DNA of 64,000 nucleotides from DATJHM01 sp035493895 (GCA_035493895.1 DATJHM010000048.1:1-64000); one strand, 5' to 3'; positions 8,383 through 17,220 are shown, numbered from the stretch's first letter. Made by a program: numbers and translations. The notes: a model not told the origin generated them from the letters alone.

Positions 8383-8465
8383 CGGCGTGGGAGTAGCTCG
8401 GGTGCTAGAGCGCCTCCTTGCCAAGGAGAGAGGTCGCAGGTTCGAGCCCTGCACACTCAACGTCG
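8383..8465 (+). ncRNA. tRNA-like element A5 (anticodon GCC)
   Basis: Anticodon loop TTGCCAA (anticodon GCC, Gly, normal T33) on a CTCC/GGAG stem; T arm GCAGG/CCTGC with TTCGAGC loop; D loop with GGG. The extended stem CGGCGTGGGAG pairs with the 3' arm ending 8465, with a bulged A and one A-A mismatch. Confidence 0.7.
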
Positions 8466-8467
8466 TC

Positions 8468-8543
8468 GTGGGGGCGTGGTGCAGCGAAAGCATAGTACGC
8501 TCATTAGTACAGGACATCAGGTTCAACTCCTGGTCGCCTCCAC
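8468..8543 (+). ncRNA. tRNA-like element B5
   Basis: 9 bp stem GTGGGGGCG/CGCCTCCAC, D arm without GG, stem GTAC/GTAC closing 8-base loop GCTCATTA (contains CAT), T arm with TTCAACT loop. It ends 97 bases before the MoxR start codon. Confidence 0.68.
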
Positions 8544-8640
8544 ATTCACCCGAATATCTTATGGCCATTTATCCCCGCATTCTTGCCAGACCGATCTTGC
8601 AGAGATTTCAGCCAATAAAAAAAGAATTGAGTGGACTATC

Positions 8641-9675
8641 ATGACGCCAGAAGCTCTCTCAAGTTTTTTGCATAAGCTCGTCGAACATCGTCTGATGTTC
8701 AGTACTATGATCTGGGGCGCGCCGGGCATCGGCAAATCGAGCATTGTCGCGCAGACTGCGGCTGCCTACGAGATGGAGATGATCGATCTTCGCCTCTCAC
8801 AACTGGCCCCGACGGATCTGCGCGGCTTGCCCGTGGCTGACAATGGTGTCTCGCGCTGGTATCCGCCCGAATTTTTGCCGCGTGAAGGCAAGGGCATTCT
8901 CTTTCTCGACGAATTGAATCTCGCTCCTCCCGCGATGCAGGGGATGGCGCAACAGTTGATTCTGGATCGCCGCGTCGGGAACTATACGGTTCCCCGGGAT
9001 TGGTTTGTCTGGGCCGCAGGCAATCGCAAAGAAGATCGTGCCGCCGTGTTCGACATGCCCGCGCCACTCGCCAACCGCTTCATCCATCTCACGGTCGAGG
9101 CGCACTTTGACAGCTTCAAATCCTACGCCCTCGGACAGCACATTCACGAGCACATCCTGGCGTTTCTCTCTTTCCGTCCCGCATTGCTACATAAGCTCGA
9201 TCCACAGCAGCCTGCCTGGCCTTCGCCTCGCTCGTGGATGATTGCCAATCGTCTATACAAAGTGGGCCTGGATATCTCGCATGTGGTCGGCCAGGGCGTT
9301 GCCGCAGAGTTTGCCGCTTTTCTCAAGCTCTATCAACAGTTGCCCAATGTCACTGAGATTTTGCAGGGAAACGGCGACAAGATTGGCTTCCCCGATGAGC
9401 CATCGCAGCGTTACGCCCTGACCGTTGCTCTGACTATGCGCGCCACTTCTCTGCAAGAAAGCTATCTGGCATTTCAATGGATGGCTGCGCATGCCGGACA
9501 CGAATGGATACAGCTCTTTGCTACCGATCTCTTCCGTCAGGCTCGCGCACGCAACGAACTGGGACGTCTGGCGACACTGGTGCAGCGCGATAAACGCTTA
9601 CAGCAAATGTTCATTGAATACATGAAGTTGCTGGAGGAGCCCGACGCGTTGGAGGAAGCCGATGAGCAAGAATGA
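8641..9675 (+). CDS. MoxR-family AAA+ ATPase
   Basis: 344 residues from ATG 8641. Walker A GAPGIGKSS (about 26-34), Walker B ILFLDELN (about 85-92), a sensor-1 region around WAAGNRKED, and the arrangement typical of MoxR AAA+ proteins, which act as chaperones that remodel partner proteins, often a vWA protein encoded next door. That holds here: the following vWA gene overlaps by 14 bases, implying translational coupling. The frame is open far upstream through the tRNA-like RNAs, but that part is not protein-like. Its transcript most likely starts at one or more of the tRNA-like promoters 3-5. Confidence 0.9.
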   Translation: MTPEALSSFLHKLVEHRLMFSTMIWGAPGIGKSSIVAQTAAAYEMEMIDLRLSQLAPTDLRGLPVADNGVSRWYPPEFLPREGKGILFLDELNLAPPAMQGMAQQLILDRRVGNYTVPRDWFVWAAGNRKEDRAAVFDMPAPLANRFIHLTVEAHFDSFKSYALGQHIHEHILAFLSFRPALLHKLDPQQPAWPSPRSWMIANRLYKVGLDISHVVGQGVAAEFAAFLKLYQQLPNVTEILQGNGDKIGFPDEPSQRYALTVALTMRATSLQESYLAFQWMAAHAGHEWIQLFATDLFRQARARNELGRLATLVQRDKRLQQMFIEYMKLLEEPDALEEADEQE

Positions 9676-10792
9676 TGCTTTTCAGCGCCAGATTTCCGCC
9701 GCGATCATTCAGTTGCGCCTGCATTCGCCGTTCTTTGCAACGCTCGCGCTGTTCGCCAGGATTATTCCCACGCAAAACTATCCCACGGCGGCAACCGATG
9801 GACGCGATGTCTTTATCAATCCAGATTTCTGGCGCGACCTGACGACCGCTGAGCGCCTGGGCTTGCTCGCTCACGAAGTACTGCACGCCGCGCTCCTCCA
9901 CGTGCCGCGCCTGGGCCGACGCCATCCCTTAACCTGGAATATTGCAGCCGATATTGTGGTCAATGGCATCATTCTTGCTCAGGATGGTTTTGCGCTGCCG
10001 AAGGGGCATCTGCGCTATGCGCAGCTTGAACAACTGAGTGTGGAGGAAATTTATCATCAGATCCAGGCAAATGCCGACGTACGCAAGCTTTTGCTTCCTC
10101 TGTTTGCCGATCTGCTGTTGCCCACAGAAGGACTCTCTCCCGACCAGTATGCCGAACTTGAGCAGCACTGGAGGCAGGCCTTACGCCAGGCCGAAACGCT
10201 GGTCGAAGTGCTGGGACATGGCACGCTGCCAGCAGGCTTGCGGCGCGAAATGACCCATCTCAGCCCCTCTCAACTGGATTGGCGAGCCTATCTCTGGCGC
10301 TTCCTGGTGCAAACTCCGACCGATTTTGAGGGCTTCGATCGTCGCTTTGTGGGTCAGGGACTCTATCTGGACGCGCTCGCGGGGGAGAAACTGCGCGTCT
10401 TTGTGGCGGTCGATACCAGCGGCTCTATTGGCAGTAAAGAGATTGCGCAGTTTCTCGGCGAGGTGCAGGCCATCCTGGGTGCCTATCCACATCTGGAGGC
10501 CATCCTCTATTATGCAGATGCTGCCTGCTATGGTCCCTATGAGCTGACCCCTAACTCAGAGCTTCCCCCTCCGGTGGGTGGCGGCGGCACCGATTTTCGT
10601 CCGTTCTTTGCGGCCGTTGAGACGACCCTCGATGCTTCGTCTCATGGCATCTGCATCTATCTGACCGATGGCTATGGTACCTTTCCCAGCGTACCACCCT
10701 CATTGCCCGTGCTCTGGGTCCTCTCTCCCGGCGGGATAAGCATCGAATATGTGCCATTTGGGGAAGCGGTACGCCTGATTCCCGACGTGTGA
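9662..10792 (+). CDS. vWA-domain protein with metallopeptidase-like N-terminus (DUF2201 type)
   Basis: 376 residues. N-terminal domain carries HEVLHAALLH (near 71-80), an intact HExxH zinc-binding pattern with a further histidine, matching the putative metallopeptidase domain of DUF2201 proteins. The C-terminal von Willebrand A domain has the metal-ion-dependent adhesion motif DTSGSIGS (near 251) and a later TDG. It overlaps the MoxR gene by 14 bases and is the expected client or partner of that ATPase. The biochemical role of these MoxR-vWA pairs is mostly undefined; peptidase activity is possible but unproven. No signal peptide, so cytoplasmic. Confidence 0.88.
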   Translation: MSKNDAFQRQISAAIIQLRLHSPFFATLALFARIIPTQNYPTAATDGRDVFINPDFWRDLTTAERLGLLAHEVLHAALLHVPRLGRRHPLTWNIAADIVVNGIILAQDGFALPKGHLRYAQLEQLSVEEIYHQIQANADVRKLLLPLFADLLLPTEGLSPDQYAELEQHWRQALRQAETLVEVLGHGTLPAGLRREMTHLSPSQLDWRAYLWRFLVQTPTDFEGFDRRFVGQGLYLDALAGEKLRVFVAVDTSGSIGSKEIAQFLGEVQAILGAYPHLEAILYYADAACYGPYELTPNSELPPPVGGGGTDFRPFFAAVETTLDASSHGICIYLTDGYGTFPSVPPSLPVLWVLSPGGISIEYVPFGEAVRLIPDV

Positions 10793-10825
10793 CCTGCGCG
10801 CCTCGCTTTCCCGATCTGTTTTGTA

Positions 10826-11180
10826 TTAGCGGTTCCGTTCGCTACGTACGAAGACTGTCGTCTCGATAGAGAGAAAGAGCACGAACAGAATCCCGATGAC
10901 CAGCAGATTGATGAACGGATTGAGCAGGACAACCTGAGCGTATTCTGATCTGCCCATATAGAAGATACTACGGACCAGATCGACGGTGTAGCGCATCGGG
11001 ACAAGCTTCGAGAGGATGTCCAGATACCAGGGGAGATTGCGGACCGGCAGAAAGACGTCTGCCAGAAAGAATCGCGGGATGACAGTGAAGTACCCCACGG
11101 CTGAAGTTATCAAAATCCATCTATTGAAAATCTTGATGTGCTCTTGCTCCTGCAAGTGTAGCCGGAGAAAGGATGAGAAC
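10826..11180 (-). pseudogene. C-terminal remnant of ABC-2 type transporter permease
   Basis: About 110 codons encode the last part of an ABC-2 permease: the block FFLADVFLPV..LPW...LS.L.PMRY.VDLVR is characteristic of the final membrane helices of drug or polysaccharide exporters. Homology continues a few codons before the TTG at 11153-11155, then meets stop TGA in frame, and the first half of the permease and its ATPase are missing. It is convergent with the vWA gene. Most likely a decayed remnant. Confidence 0.75.
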
Positions 11181-11310
11181 CGGCATCATCCCCGCAGATG
11201 AGTTACCAGGAACCACATCGGATAGTAAAAAACGAAAAGATAGACAATGACGTTTGACTAAACAATCCAAATCCCTCTATGGATTGAAAGCATGTACGTC
11301 CACAAATTCA

Positions 11311-11700
11311 TGCCGAAGAACCAATTTCGCCCGAACCCTTCAGAAATTTCATTACCTGTCGAATATCTATAACAGAAGAGGAAAAATCCCTCCCACCCCG
11401 TTCTCACAACAACGATGTCGCCTGAAGAGAGACAGTGCAGCATCCAATAATGGGGGAAAGTGTAGGACTGGCGTAGGGGGCGTGTAGGCGTGAGATTCCC
11501 ATCACATCGGCATTTGTGTAGGTTATGTAGCTTTTTAGAAAAAAATCTCGTAGCGTAAAAAAATCTCGTAGCGCGTCACCAAAAGGATCCCAATTCCCTA
11601 TCATCTCACCTCTCACCATCTCCTGTAGCTCTGGTGTCGAGGCGTGTAGGGTCAAGATCGCGATCACATCCACCCTGGTGTAGGATGTGTAGCCCTGTAA
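11311..11700 (+). repeat. Dispersed intergenic repeat family R1, copy 1
   Basis: Non-coding stretch sharing several blocks, in the same order, with 28974-29275 and, inverted, with 54345-54735: a CTTCAGAAAT block followed by a CGAATAT..TATAACAGAAGAGG block, GATGTCGCCTGAA, GACAGTGCA, and GTGTAGG-type strings around ATGTAGC. No open frame is shared, so it is not a coding transposon; a non-autonomous element or decayed gene is possible. The rest of the gap 11181-11930 adds one GGGCTTTATGCC-type palindrome near 11785 and otherwise nothing recognised. Confidence 0.6.
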
Positions 11701-11929
11701 CAACTTGTCATAACGAATCCACCCATTGGCCCGGAGAACCCATACCGGCATCGACACGCGTCGCGCCCCCGCAGAGGTAGGGATCGGGCTTTATGCCGAT
11801 CCGCGAGCCCCCCGGCCATCGCGCGCGACAAATCTGTTGAAAACGAAACAAAAATCTATATTTCACTATATTTTCTAAAACTAACTGCTAATACGTTTGA
11901 TACAGAAATAGGTACATAGTATTAGTTTC

Positions 11930-11958
11930 TGTACAAAAATGAATAATATCCCTATAAT
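11930..11958 (+). promoter_or_regulatory. Probable promoter of the STAND-NYN gene
   Basis: TATAAT at 11953-11958 is a perfect -10 box; TGTACA at 11930-11935 sits 17 bp upstream and matches the -35 consensus at 4 of 6 bases. A second candidate (TTGATA 11897, TATTAG 11920, 17 bp) lies just before it. The surroundings are AT-rich. AGGAGG at 11995-12000 then provides a strong ribosome-binding site. Confidence 0.5.
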
Positions 11959-12008
11959 AAGTGGATATTGCCCCTGTCTATCAGTAACCCATCAGGAGGA
12001 CGTCCTTT

Positions 12009-15000
12009 ATGTTATCGTGCTGGAACTGCCACGCGGTATTACCAGAGGGAGCAAAATTTTGTGGACGCTGTGGAAATAAACAAGACACGGCAGCGTCTGT
12101 TCTACCATCTTCTCTTCTTACCGTTCCCCACTCTACTCAACTTGTAGCAACGGACCTTGTGCATCATGATCAACCTGTCGCAACGGACCTGCATCATGAT
12201 CACTCTGCCGCTCCCACTTTTACCATCTACTCGGCCGTTTTGCCGATCAAAACCTGGCTTGCAGAACATCGCGCGACCATTGCCGCAAAACTTTTGACGG
12301 TCCTTGTGTATGTCAATACCAGGCGCAATGAAAACAGAGAGCTTTTTGAAACCAATAGCGGAAGAGAAACTCCTCCGCTCGAAGATCGTTCCTGGGACAA
12401 AGTTGCCTTTATTGCCGGGCTGTATGCTCGCTTTATGTGGCGCTATGAGTTGAACGCCGAACAGAAACGCAATCTCTGGGATGCCTTGTGCTGGTCCGTG
12501 CTCTATGAACGAGCTTTGCGCCCGAAGATGGCTGATGCCCGCTTTGCCGAACTGGTTGGCTTTTTTAATGGCTGCGCCGGGGATAGCGAATTCTTCGCCT
12601 ATATGCTCCTGAGCATGCCGCTCTTACTTGAATATGTTGATACTTCCAATATCCACAAACTCCTGACCGCCAGTGAACGTCTGGGCAACTCATCGGATGT
12701 CGTGCATCTGCGCGCATTACTTCACCAACGCCTCGTTATGCCTGCCGATGTGGATCTGGAGTCAACTCAATTGACGGTGCTGGCCGATCAGCCCGGCCCG
12801 AGACGTGAGTGGGCGCGTATCATTCTGGCTATTGAACATCTCTGGCAGTTTTTAGACAAAAAACGCGAGAGCAGTAATCAGCGCGCGCTGACCTTTGCCC
12901 GCGAAAATCCCATGGACTCGACCACTCCTTCGCAACTGGCAACGCTGGGCGGGGTGATTTGTCGCAATGTCGTCTTTCGCTATGCTCACAATAGTACGTT
13001 ACCTGGCAGCATGCTGACTGCTGAACAATTGGCGGACGCCATCGCGCTGGCGGAATACTCGATACGCTATAGTTCAGGTGATTATATTGGTAAGGCCGAA
13101 TATTATTATCTGCTCTTGAGCAGCTTACGCGATCTGCGGACACATGTACTCTCGGCCGATGTGCTCGTGAGCGCGCTGAAACGCCAGTTCGCACCCGAGG
13201 GATTGGCCCGAATATCGGAATTCTCCTGGTCCGATCTCCTCGGCATCGTGACGCGCTACCTGAGCGAGTGTCGTCTGGCGGAAACCATTGATGTGGTGGA
13301 GGTGGAGTCCTGGATACGCGCTCTGGCTGATCTTGCTCCTCAGTTTCAACTGGAGGCGCGCAAGGTGTTTGTGAGTGAGGTGCGCCAGCATGGCGTGCGC
13401 GACAGTATGGCTTTGCGTGCTTTGCAGGGCGAGTCATTGGAAATGGTCAGTGAAACACATGACAGGGGGCCACTGGCGTTTCTCGGACAGGAGCGCTACA
13501 AAGAGCTGCTGACCTGTATTCGTACCTCTCGTCTGGATCGTCTGGGCGAAATTCTGCGTGAGGCGCGCCCGAAACTTTTCGCCGAACTGAGCCGTCTATT
13601 GACCGATCAGAAGTTTGCGGAGATTCTCCCGCCCCGACGCTCATTGCGCATACGTGGTCGCAATGCCAATGCTCTCGATCGCTTTCAGGAGGCAAAAACG
13701 CTTATTCAGAGCGAGAATGTCGCCGAGCAACAGGAGGGACTTGCTCTCTTCGAGCGAGCTCAGGCTGATACTGCCCGCGAATATCAGCCCGTTGCACGCG
13801 AATGGCGTCTGTTCGCGATTGCCTGCGTCCGGGCGCGCTATCAGGCGGTCCCGCTGTGGGAAGAGGATCGCTGCAAGGGCGTTGCGTCCTGGGAGGAGAT
13901 CTGGAATCTGGCCGTCTTCTATGTTCATGTTGGCAAGATCGATCAGGCGTTGGAATTGCTGGTGCCCGGCGTTGAGCGGCAGCGAGCCCCTTTCTCGCAT
14001 CTGCGTTTTGCCCTCTATTGCAGCGTGCAGATTCTCGGACAGGGGTCACATTCGCAACACGAGAGCATCGAAGCCGCCGAAACGTTTCTTATGGAGCATC
14101 TGAAACAGTATCCCTTGCCGGAATGCTATCTGGCATGGTCTTTATTGGTCAGTGAACGCGAGAGTGTTGATCGAGCGCAAAGTACAAACAATATGATGAA
14201 GCAACTGACGATCCTGACCAAATTTAACGAGTTGCTTGACCATCCCATCCTTATCCTGAAGCCAGAGGAGTCGGTCAGCGATTCTGCCCTGGAGACATTT
14301 GAAAAAGAACTCCGTCGCCTCGATCTGGACGATGTCTGGCGTTTCTGGATTCACGACTATGCCCAACGCAACCGCTATAAATTCAGTGCCTGGCAGGCGC
14401 TGAGCGATGCGTACGAGCGCGCGGGCGAAAGTACCGGAGCTGAAAAGTCCCTGAAACATGTTGCAGATACGCAGCTTGATATGTATCTGAAGCAGCGCGA
14501 GAAAAGTAGTGCTGTTGTCTCTAATCTGCTGCATCTGCGCAATCATCTATGTAAGTTGTTCGATTTTTATCAACGTCAGGGCCGTTTATTGGACGATGAT
14601 GTCTTTGCCCGCTTTAAGCACTATCGCACGACTGTCCCCGAACTATGGCATGAACGGGAGAGTGCGAATACGAAGTTGATCAAGCAGACACGTCCTCTGC
14701 TGGAGAAACTGGGGCGAACAGGCAGCACAAACGAGTCTTCTGCAACTCAAGCCCCACAGAAAGCCTGGTATGCGCTCGCTTCGGAGCTTACGACTGTCCA
14801 GGAAATCGCCACTCTGAAGAGCTTGCAGGCGCGCATACATACCCATGTCCATCTTCTGACGGATGCGCAAAAGCAGGGTCAGGACGATGTTGCGGGCGTC
14901 CTATCGCTGCTGGATGATCTCTGCTCACTCGAGGGTACCCGCTGGCGTCACGATGAGCTGTCGCGCGAGGTGGAGCGTTTGAATAGCGCCATCCAGGAGG

Positions 15001-17153
15001 TTGGTGCTCAAATAGAACAGGAAGCCGCTCTCAAGCCACTGAAAGCGTTGCTCGAAACATTTCGTCGCGTCTTCAAACGTTTTAGCGAAATGCAGCATCT
15101 GGCACCGGAGCTGGAGATCGAGCCAACTCCGCTTGGAGGTGGCCTGCCTGATGATATGCCCGAGACTGCGCTGGTGATCCGCATTCATAATCCCGGCCCT
15201 GGCAAAGTCAGCGATCTGCGCATCTCCTGTACTGAGAAGGGATTGACCGCCTCGCAGGGCGAAGTAACGCTGAACTGTCTGGAGCAGGGAGAGAATGCTG
15301 TCGTCGCTATCCCTGTGCTTGTGCAGGTGCCCGCAGAGGCAATCCAGCTCGATTTTCAGATTACGTTGACCTACCAATGGGGGATTATCAAGGATATGAG
15401 CTGTATCTGTCCGCTCAAGGTTCGGCTCTTCAATTTCCACGATTTCTTACGCCAGCATGATATTCACGATTATGAGCTGCCCAATCCGTACATTTTCAAT
15501 CGTCCCATCGACTTTTCTGAGGATGATCACCGTCTCTTCCAGGGACGTGAGAGCGAGCTTGCGCTGATCCGCACGATCTTTTTCAAGCGGCAGATGACCG
15601 GCGCTCCCCTCTATTTCCACGGGATTCGCAGGGTGGGAAAGACGTCGCTACTCAATCGCATTGTGCTGGAATTGCGGAAAGAGGCGTTCTTTCCCTGCGT
15701 TGTCGATCTCAAAAGCGTGAAAGCCGCGCAGCACCCGTTAGAGGTCACGATCAACAGTTTTACACAGAGCATCCTGCGCGATGCGCAAAGTCAGGGCCTG
15801 GATGTAGAGGGTCTGGAGTCTGTGGGAGCGAGCCATCCAGATCCGCTTCTCGGCGTTGAGCGTTTCTTCGCGGCGCTGCGCGAACGGACCGGTCGACTCC
15901 AGCTTGTGCTGCTCCTGGACGAGTTCTATCTCCTCGTTGCCGAGCGCACGACGCCTTTGCTGGACCTGTTGCGCCATATTCATCAGAGTGGGATGATTCT
16001 CTTTATTATGTCCGGTTGGATGCGCCCGGAACCGCTACGCCGCGCCTGCCCGGAGACGCAACTCTTCCCGCTCACAGAAAGGCCGCTCGATTTTCTCTCA
16101 GTTCACGCTGTTCGTCAGGTACTGCTTGCGCCGGTTGCGGGCTATGGCATTGAAATTCCTGATCATACCGTGCAGCGTGTCTTCTGGCAGACTGCTGGCA
16201 ATCCTTACCACGTTGCGCGCATGGCCTATGAAGGGGTGGATCGGCTCAATGCCCAGCATCGCACCGTGCTGGCTCCACAGGATATCGATGCGATCGCCGA
16301 GCGTCTGGCCAGCGAGCCCGCCAACTTCACCTCATCGTTGTTCAGCCCCTTAATTCTCAGTCCGGAGGAACAGCGTGAGGCGATCCGCTTTGCCAGAGGT
16401 TTAAACGGGAAGCGTGACTATCTCGACTTTGCGGAAGCCTCGCGCACATTTGATCTGGACATTATTCGTGGGTTGGAAGAGAAATATATTCTTGAGTACC
16501 TGCGTGATGAGAAGGGAGAGCGTCTACGTGTGCGCAGCAAGATGCTGGCGACGTTCCTGGGGAGTCGTATGACCGAGCCCATCGTCCTGCCGCCGCCGCC
16601 ATCCCATGAGAAACGCGTGGGATTATTCGTCGATTACGAAAATCTCCGCCCCCTCATGCCCGCCAGCATGACGGCCAGGGAGGTCGGCGAGATGCTCGTC
16701 ACCTATGCTGCTCGTTTTGGCGAAGTCGTCTGTTGTTGGGCCTGTGCTGATCCGCGCAACATTCGCGATCTCGCCAGCGTCAAACTCGAACTGGAGCAGG
16801 TCGGTTTCCAGCTTCAGACGCCGAGCGGTGAGCCTCAGACCGGGCAATCCAGCAAGAACCTGTCGGACTTCGTGCTCATCGAACGTATCATCGACGAAAG
16901 CACGCACACCGATCCCAGCATCTATATCATCGTCAGTGGAGACAAAGATTACTACGAACGCATCAACACGCTTCTGAACGGAGGTTGTACCGTGCGTCTC
17001 TGCGCCTCCATCAGCGCTGGCAATCTGGCCGAGAAGTATCATACCCTGGAGACAGAACGTCATCAGTATCAACTCGCCGAAGGCAAACCAGAGCGCGATT
17101 TCTTTATCGACGATCTGGATGCCGTCTTGAAACTCAAAGTGAACAACCCGTAG
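12009..17153 (+). CDS. Giant zinc-ribbon / STAND-like ATPase / NYN nuclease protein
   Basis: 1,714 residues. Order of parts: zinc ribbon (Cys 4, 7, 18, 21); a long helical, TPR-like region to about 1000; a beta-sandwich-like domain (about 1035-1150); a STAND/ORC-like P-loop ATPase with Walker A GIRRVGKTS (near 1205) and Walker B VLLLDEFY (near 1305), followed by a winged-helix-like segment; and a C-terminal NYN/PIN-like domain from about 1535 with the acidic residues expected for a metal-dependent RNase (FVDYEN near 1540, NLSDF, SGDKDY near 1642). No membrane segment. A strong AGGAGG site precedes ATG 12009 and it is monocistronic. The layout, sensor repeats plus NTPase switch plus nuclease, is what conflict and stress proteins of the STAND class look like, but its trigger and target RNA are unknown. 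Confidence 0.85.
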   Translation: MLSCWNCHAVLPEGAKFCGRCGNKQDTAASVLPSSLLTVPHSTQLVATDLVHHDQPVATDLHHDHSAAPTFTIYSAVLPIKTWLAEHRATIAAKLLTVLVYVNTRRNENRELFETNSGRETPPLEDRSWDKVAFIAGLYARFMWRYELNAEQKRNLWDALCWSVLYERALRPKMADARFAELVGFFNGCAGDSEFFAYMLLSMPLLLEYVDTSNIHKLLTASERLGNSSDVVHLRALLHQRLVMPADVDLESTQLTVLADQPGPRREWARIILAIEHLWQFLDKKRESSNQRALTFARENPMDSTTPSQLATLGGVICRNVVFRYAHNSTLPGSMLTAEQLADAIALAEYSIRYSSGDYIGKAEYYYLLLSSLRDLRTHVLSADVLVSALKRQFAPEGLARISEFSWSDLLGIVTRYLSECRLAETIDVVEVESWIRALADLAPQFQLEARKVFVSEVRQHGVRDSMALRALQGESLEMVSETHDRGPLAFLGQERYKELLTCIRTSRLDRLGEILREARPKLFAELSRLLTDQKFAEILPPRRSLRIRGRNANALDRFQEAKTLIQSENVAEQQEGLALFERAQADTAREYQPVAREWRLFAIACVRARYQAVPLWEEDRCKGVASWEEIWNLAVFYVHVGKIDQALELLVPGVERQRAPFSHLRFALYCSVQILGQGSHSQHESIEAAETFLMEHLKQYPLPECYLAWSLLVSERESVDRAQSTNNMMKQLTILTKFNELLDHPILILKPEESVSDSALETFEKELRRLDLDDVWRFWIHDYAQRNRYKFSAWQALSDAYERAGESTGAEKSLKHVADTQLDMYLKQREKSSAVVSNLLHLRNHLCKLFDFYQRQGRLLDDDVFARFKHYRTTVPELWHERESANTKLIKQTRPLLEKLGRTGSTNESSATQAPQKAWYALASELTTVQEIATLKSLQARIHTHVHLLTDAQKQGQDDVAGVLSLLDDLCSLEGTRWRHDELSREVERLNSAIQEVGAQIEQEAALKPLKALLETFRRVFKRFSEMQHLAPELEIEPTPLGGGLPDDMPETALVIRIHNPGPGKVSDLRISCTEKGLTASQGEVTLNCLEQGENAVVAIPVLVQVPAEAIQLDFQITLTYQWGIIKDMSCICPLKVRLFNFHDFLRQHDIHDYELPNPYIFNRPIDFSEDDHRLFQGRESELALIRTIFFKRQMTGAPLYFHGIRRVGKTSLLNRIVLELRKEAFFPCVVDLKSVKAAQHPLEVTINSFTQSILRDAQSQGLDVEGLESVGASHPDPLLGVERFFAALRERTGRLQLVLLLDEFYLLVAERTTPLLDLLRHIHQSGMILFIMSGWMRPEPLRRACPETQLFPLTERPLDFLSVHAVRQVLLAPVAGYGIEIPDHTVQRVFWQTAGNPYHVARMAYEGVDRLNAQHRTVLAPQDIDAIAERLASEPANFTSSLFSPLILSPEEQREAIRFARGLNGKRDYLDFAEASRTFDLDIIRGLEEKYILEYLRDEKGERLRVRSKMLATFLGSRMTEPIVLPPPPSHEKRVGLFVDYENLRPLMPASMTAREVGEMLVTYAARFGEVVCCWACADPRNIRDLASVKLELEQVGFQLQTPSGEPQTGQSSKNLSDFVLIERIIDESTHTDPSIYIIVSGDKDYYERINTLLNGGCTVRLCASISAGNLAEKYHTLETERHQYQLAEGKPERDFFIDDLDAVLKLKVNNP

Positions 17154-17220
17154 AGTCGCCGCTCGCCTGCCCTGTCACGGAAAGAAGGTGACGCTCCCAT
17201 CATTTCTGACCACCATCGTG

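Noticed and set aside
3025..8543. Annotating the ten cloverleaf-like elements as ordinary tRNA genes
   Set aside because: Acceptor stems exceed 7 bp, several anticodon loops are not 7 bases or lack T33, and B copies lack the D-loop GG. I list them as tRNA-like RNA; A1, A4 and A5 could still be called tRNA by standard software.
8332..8640. A 103-codon N-terminal extension of the MoxR protein
   Set aside because: The open frame runs through the promoter and both cloverleaves of unit 5, and has no family similarity before ATG 8641.
11181..11930. CRISPR array
   Set aside because: The repeated short GTGTAGG strings are irregular in spacing and sequence, and no cas gene is present.
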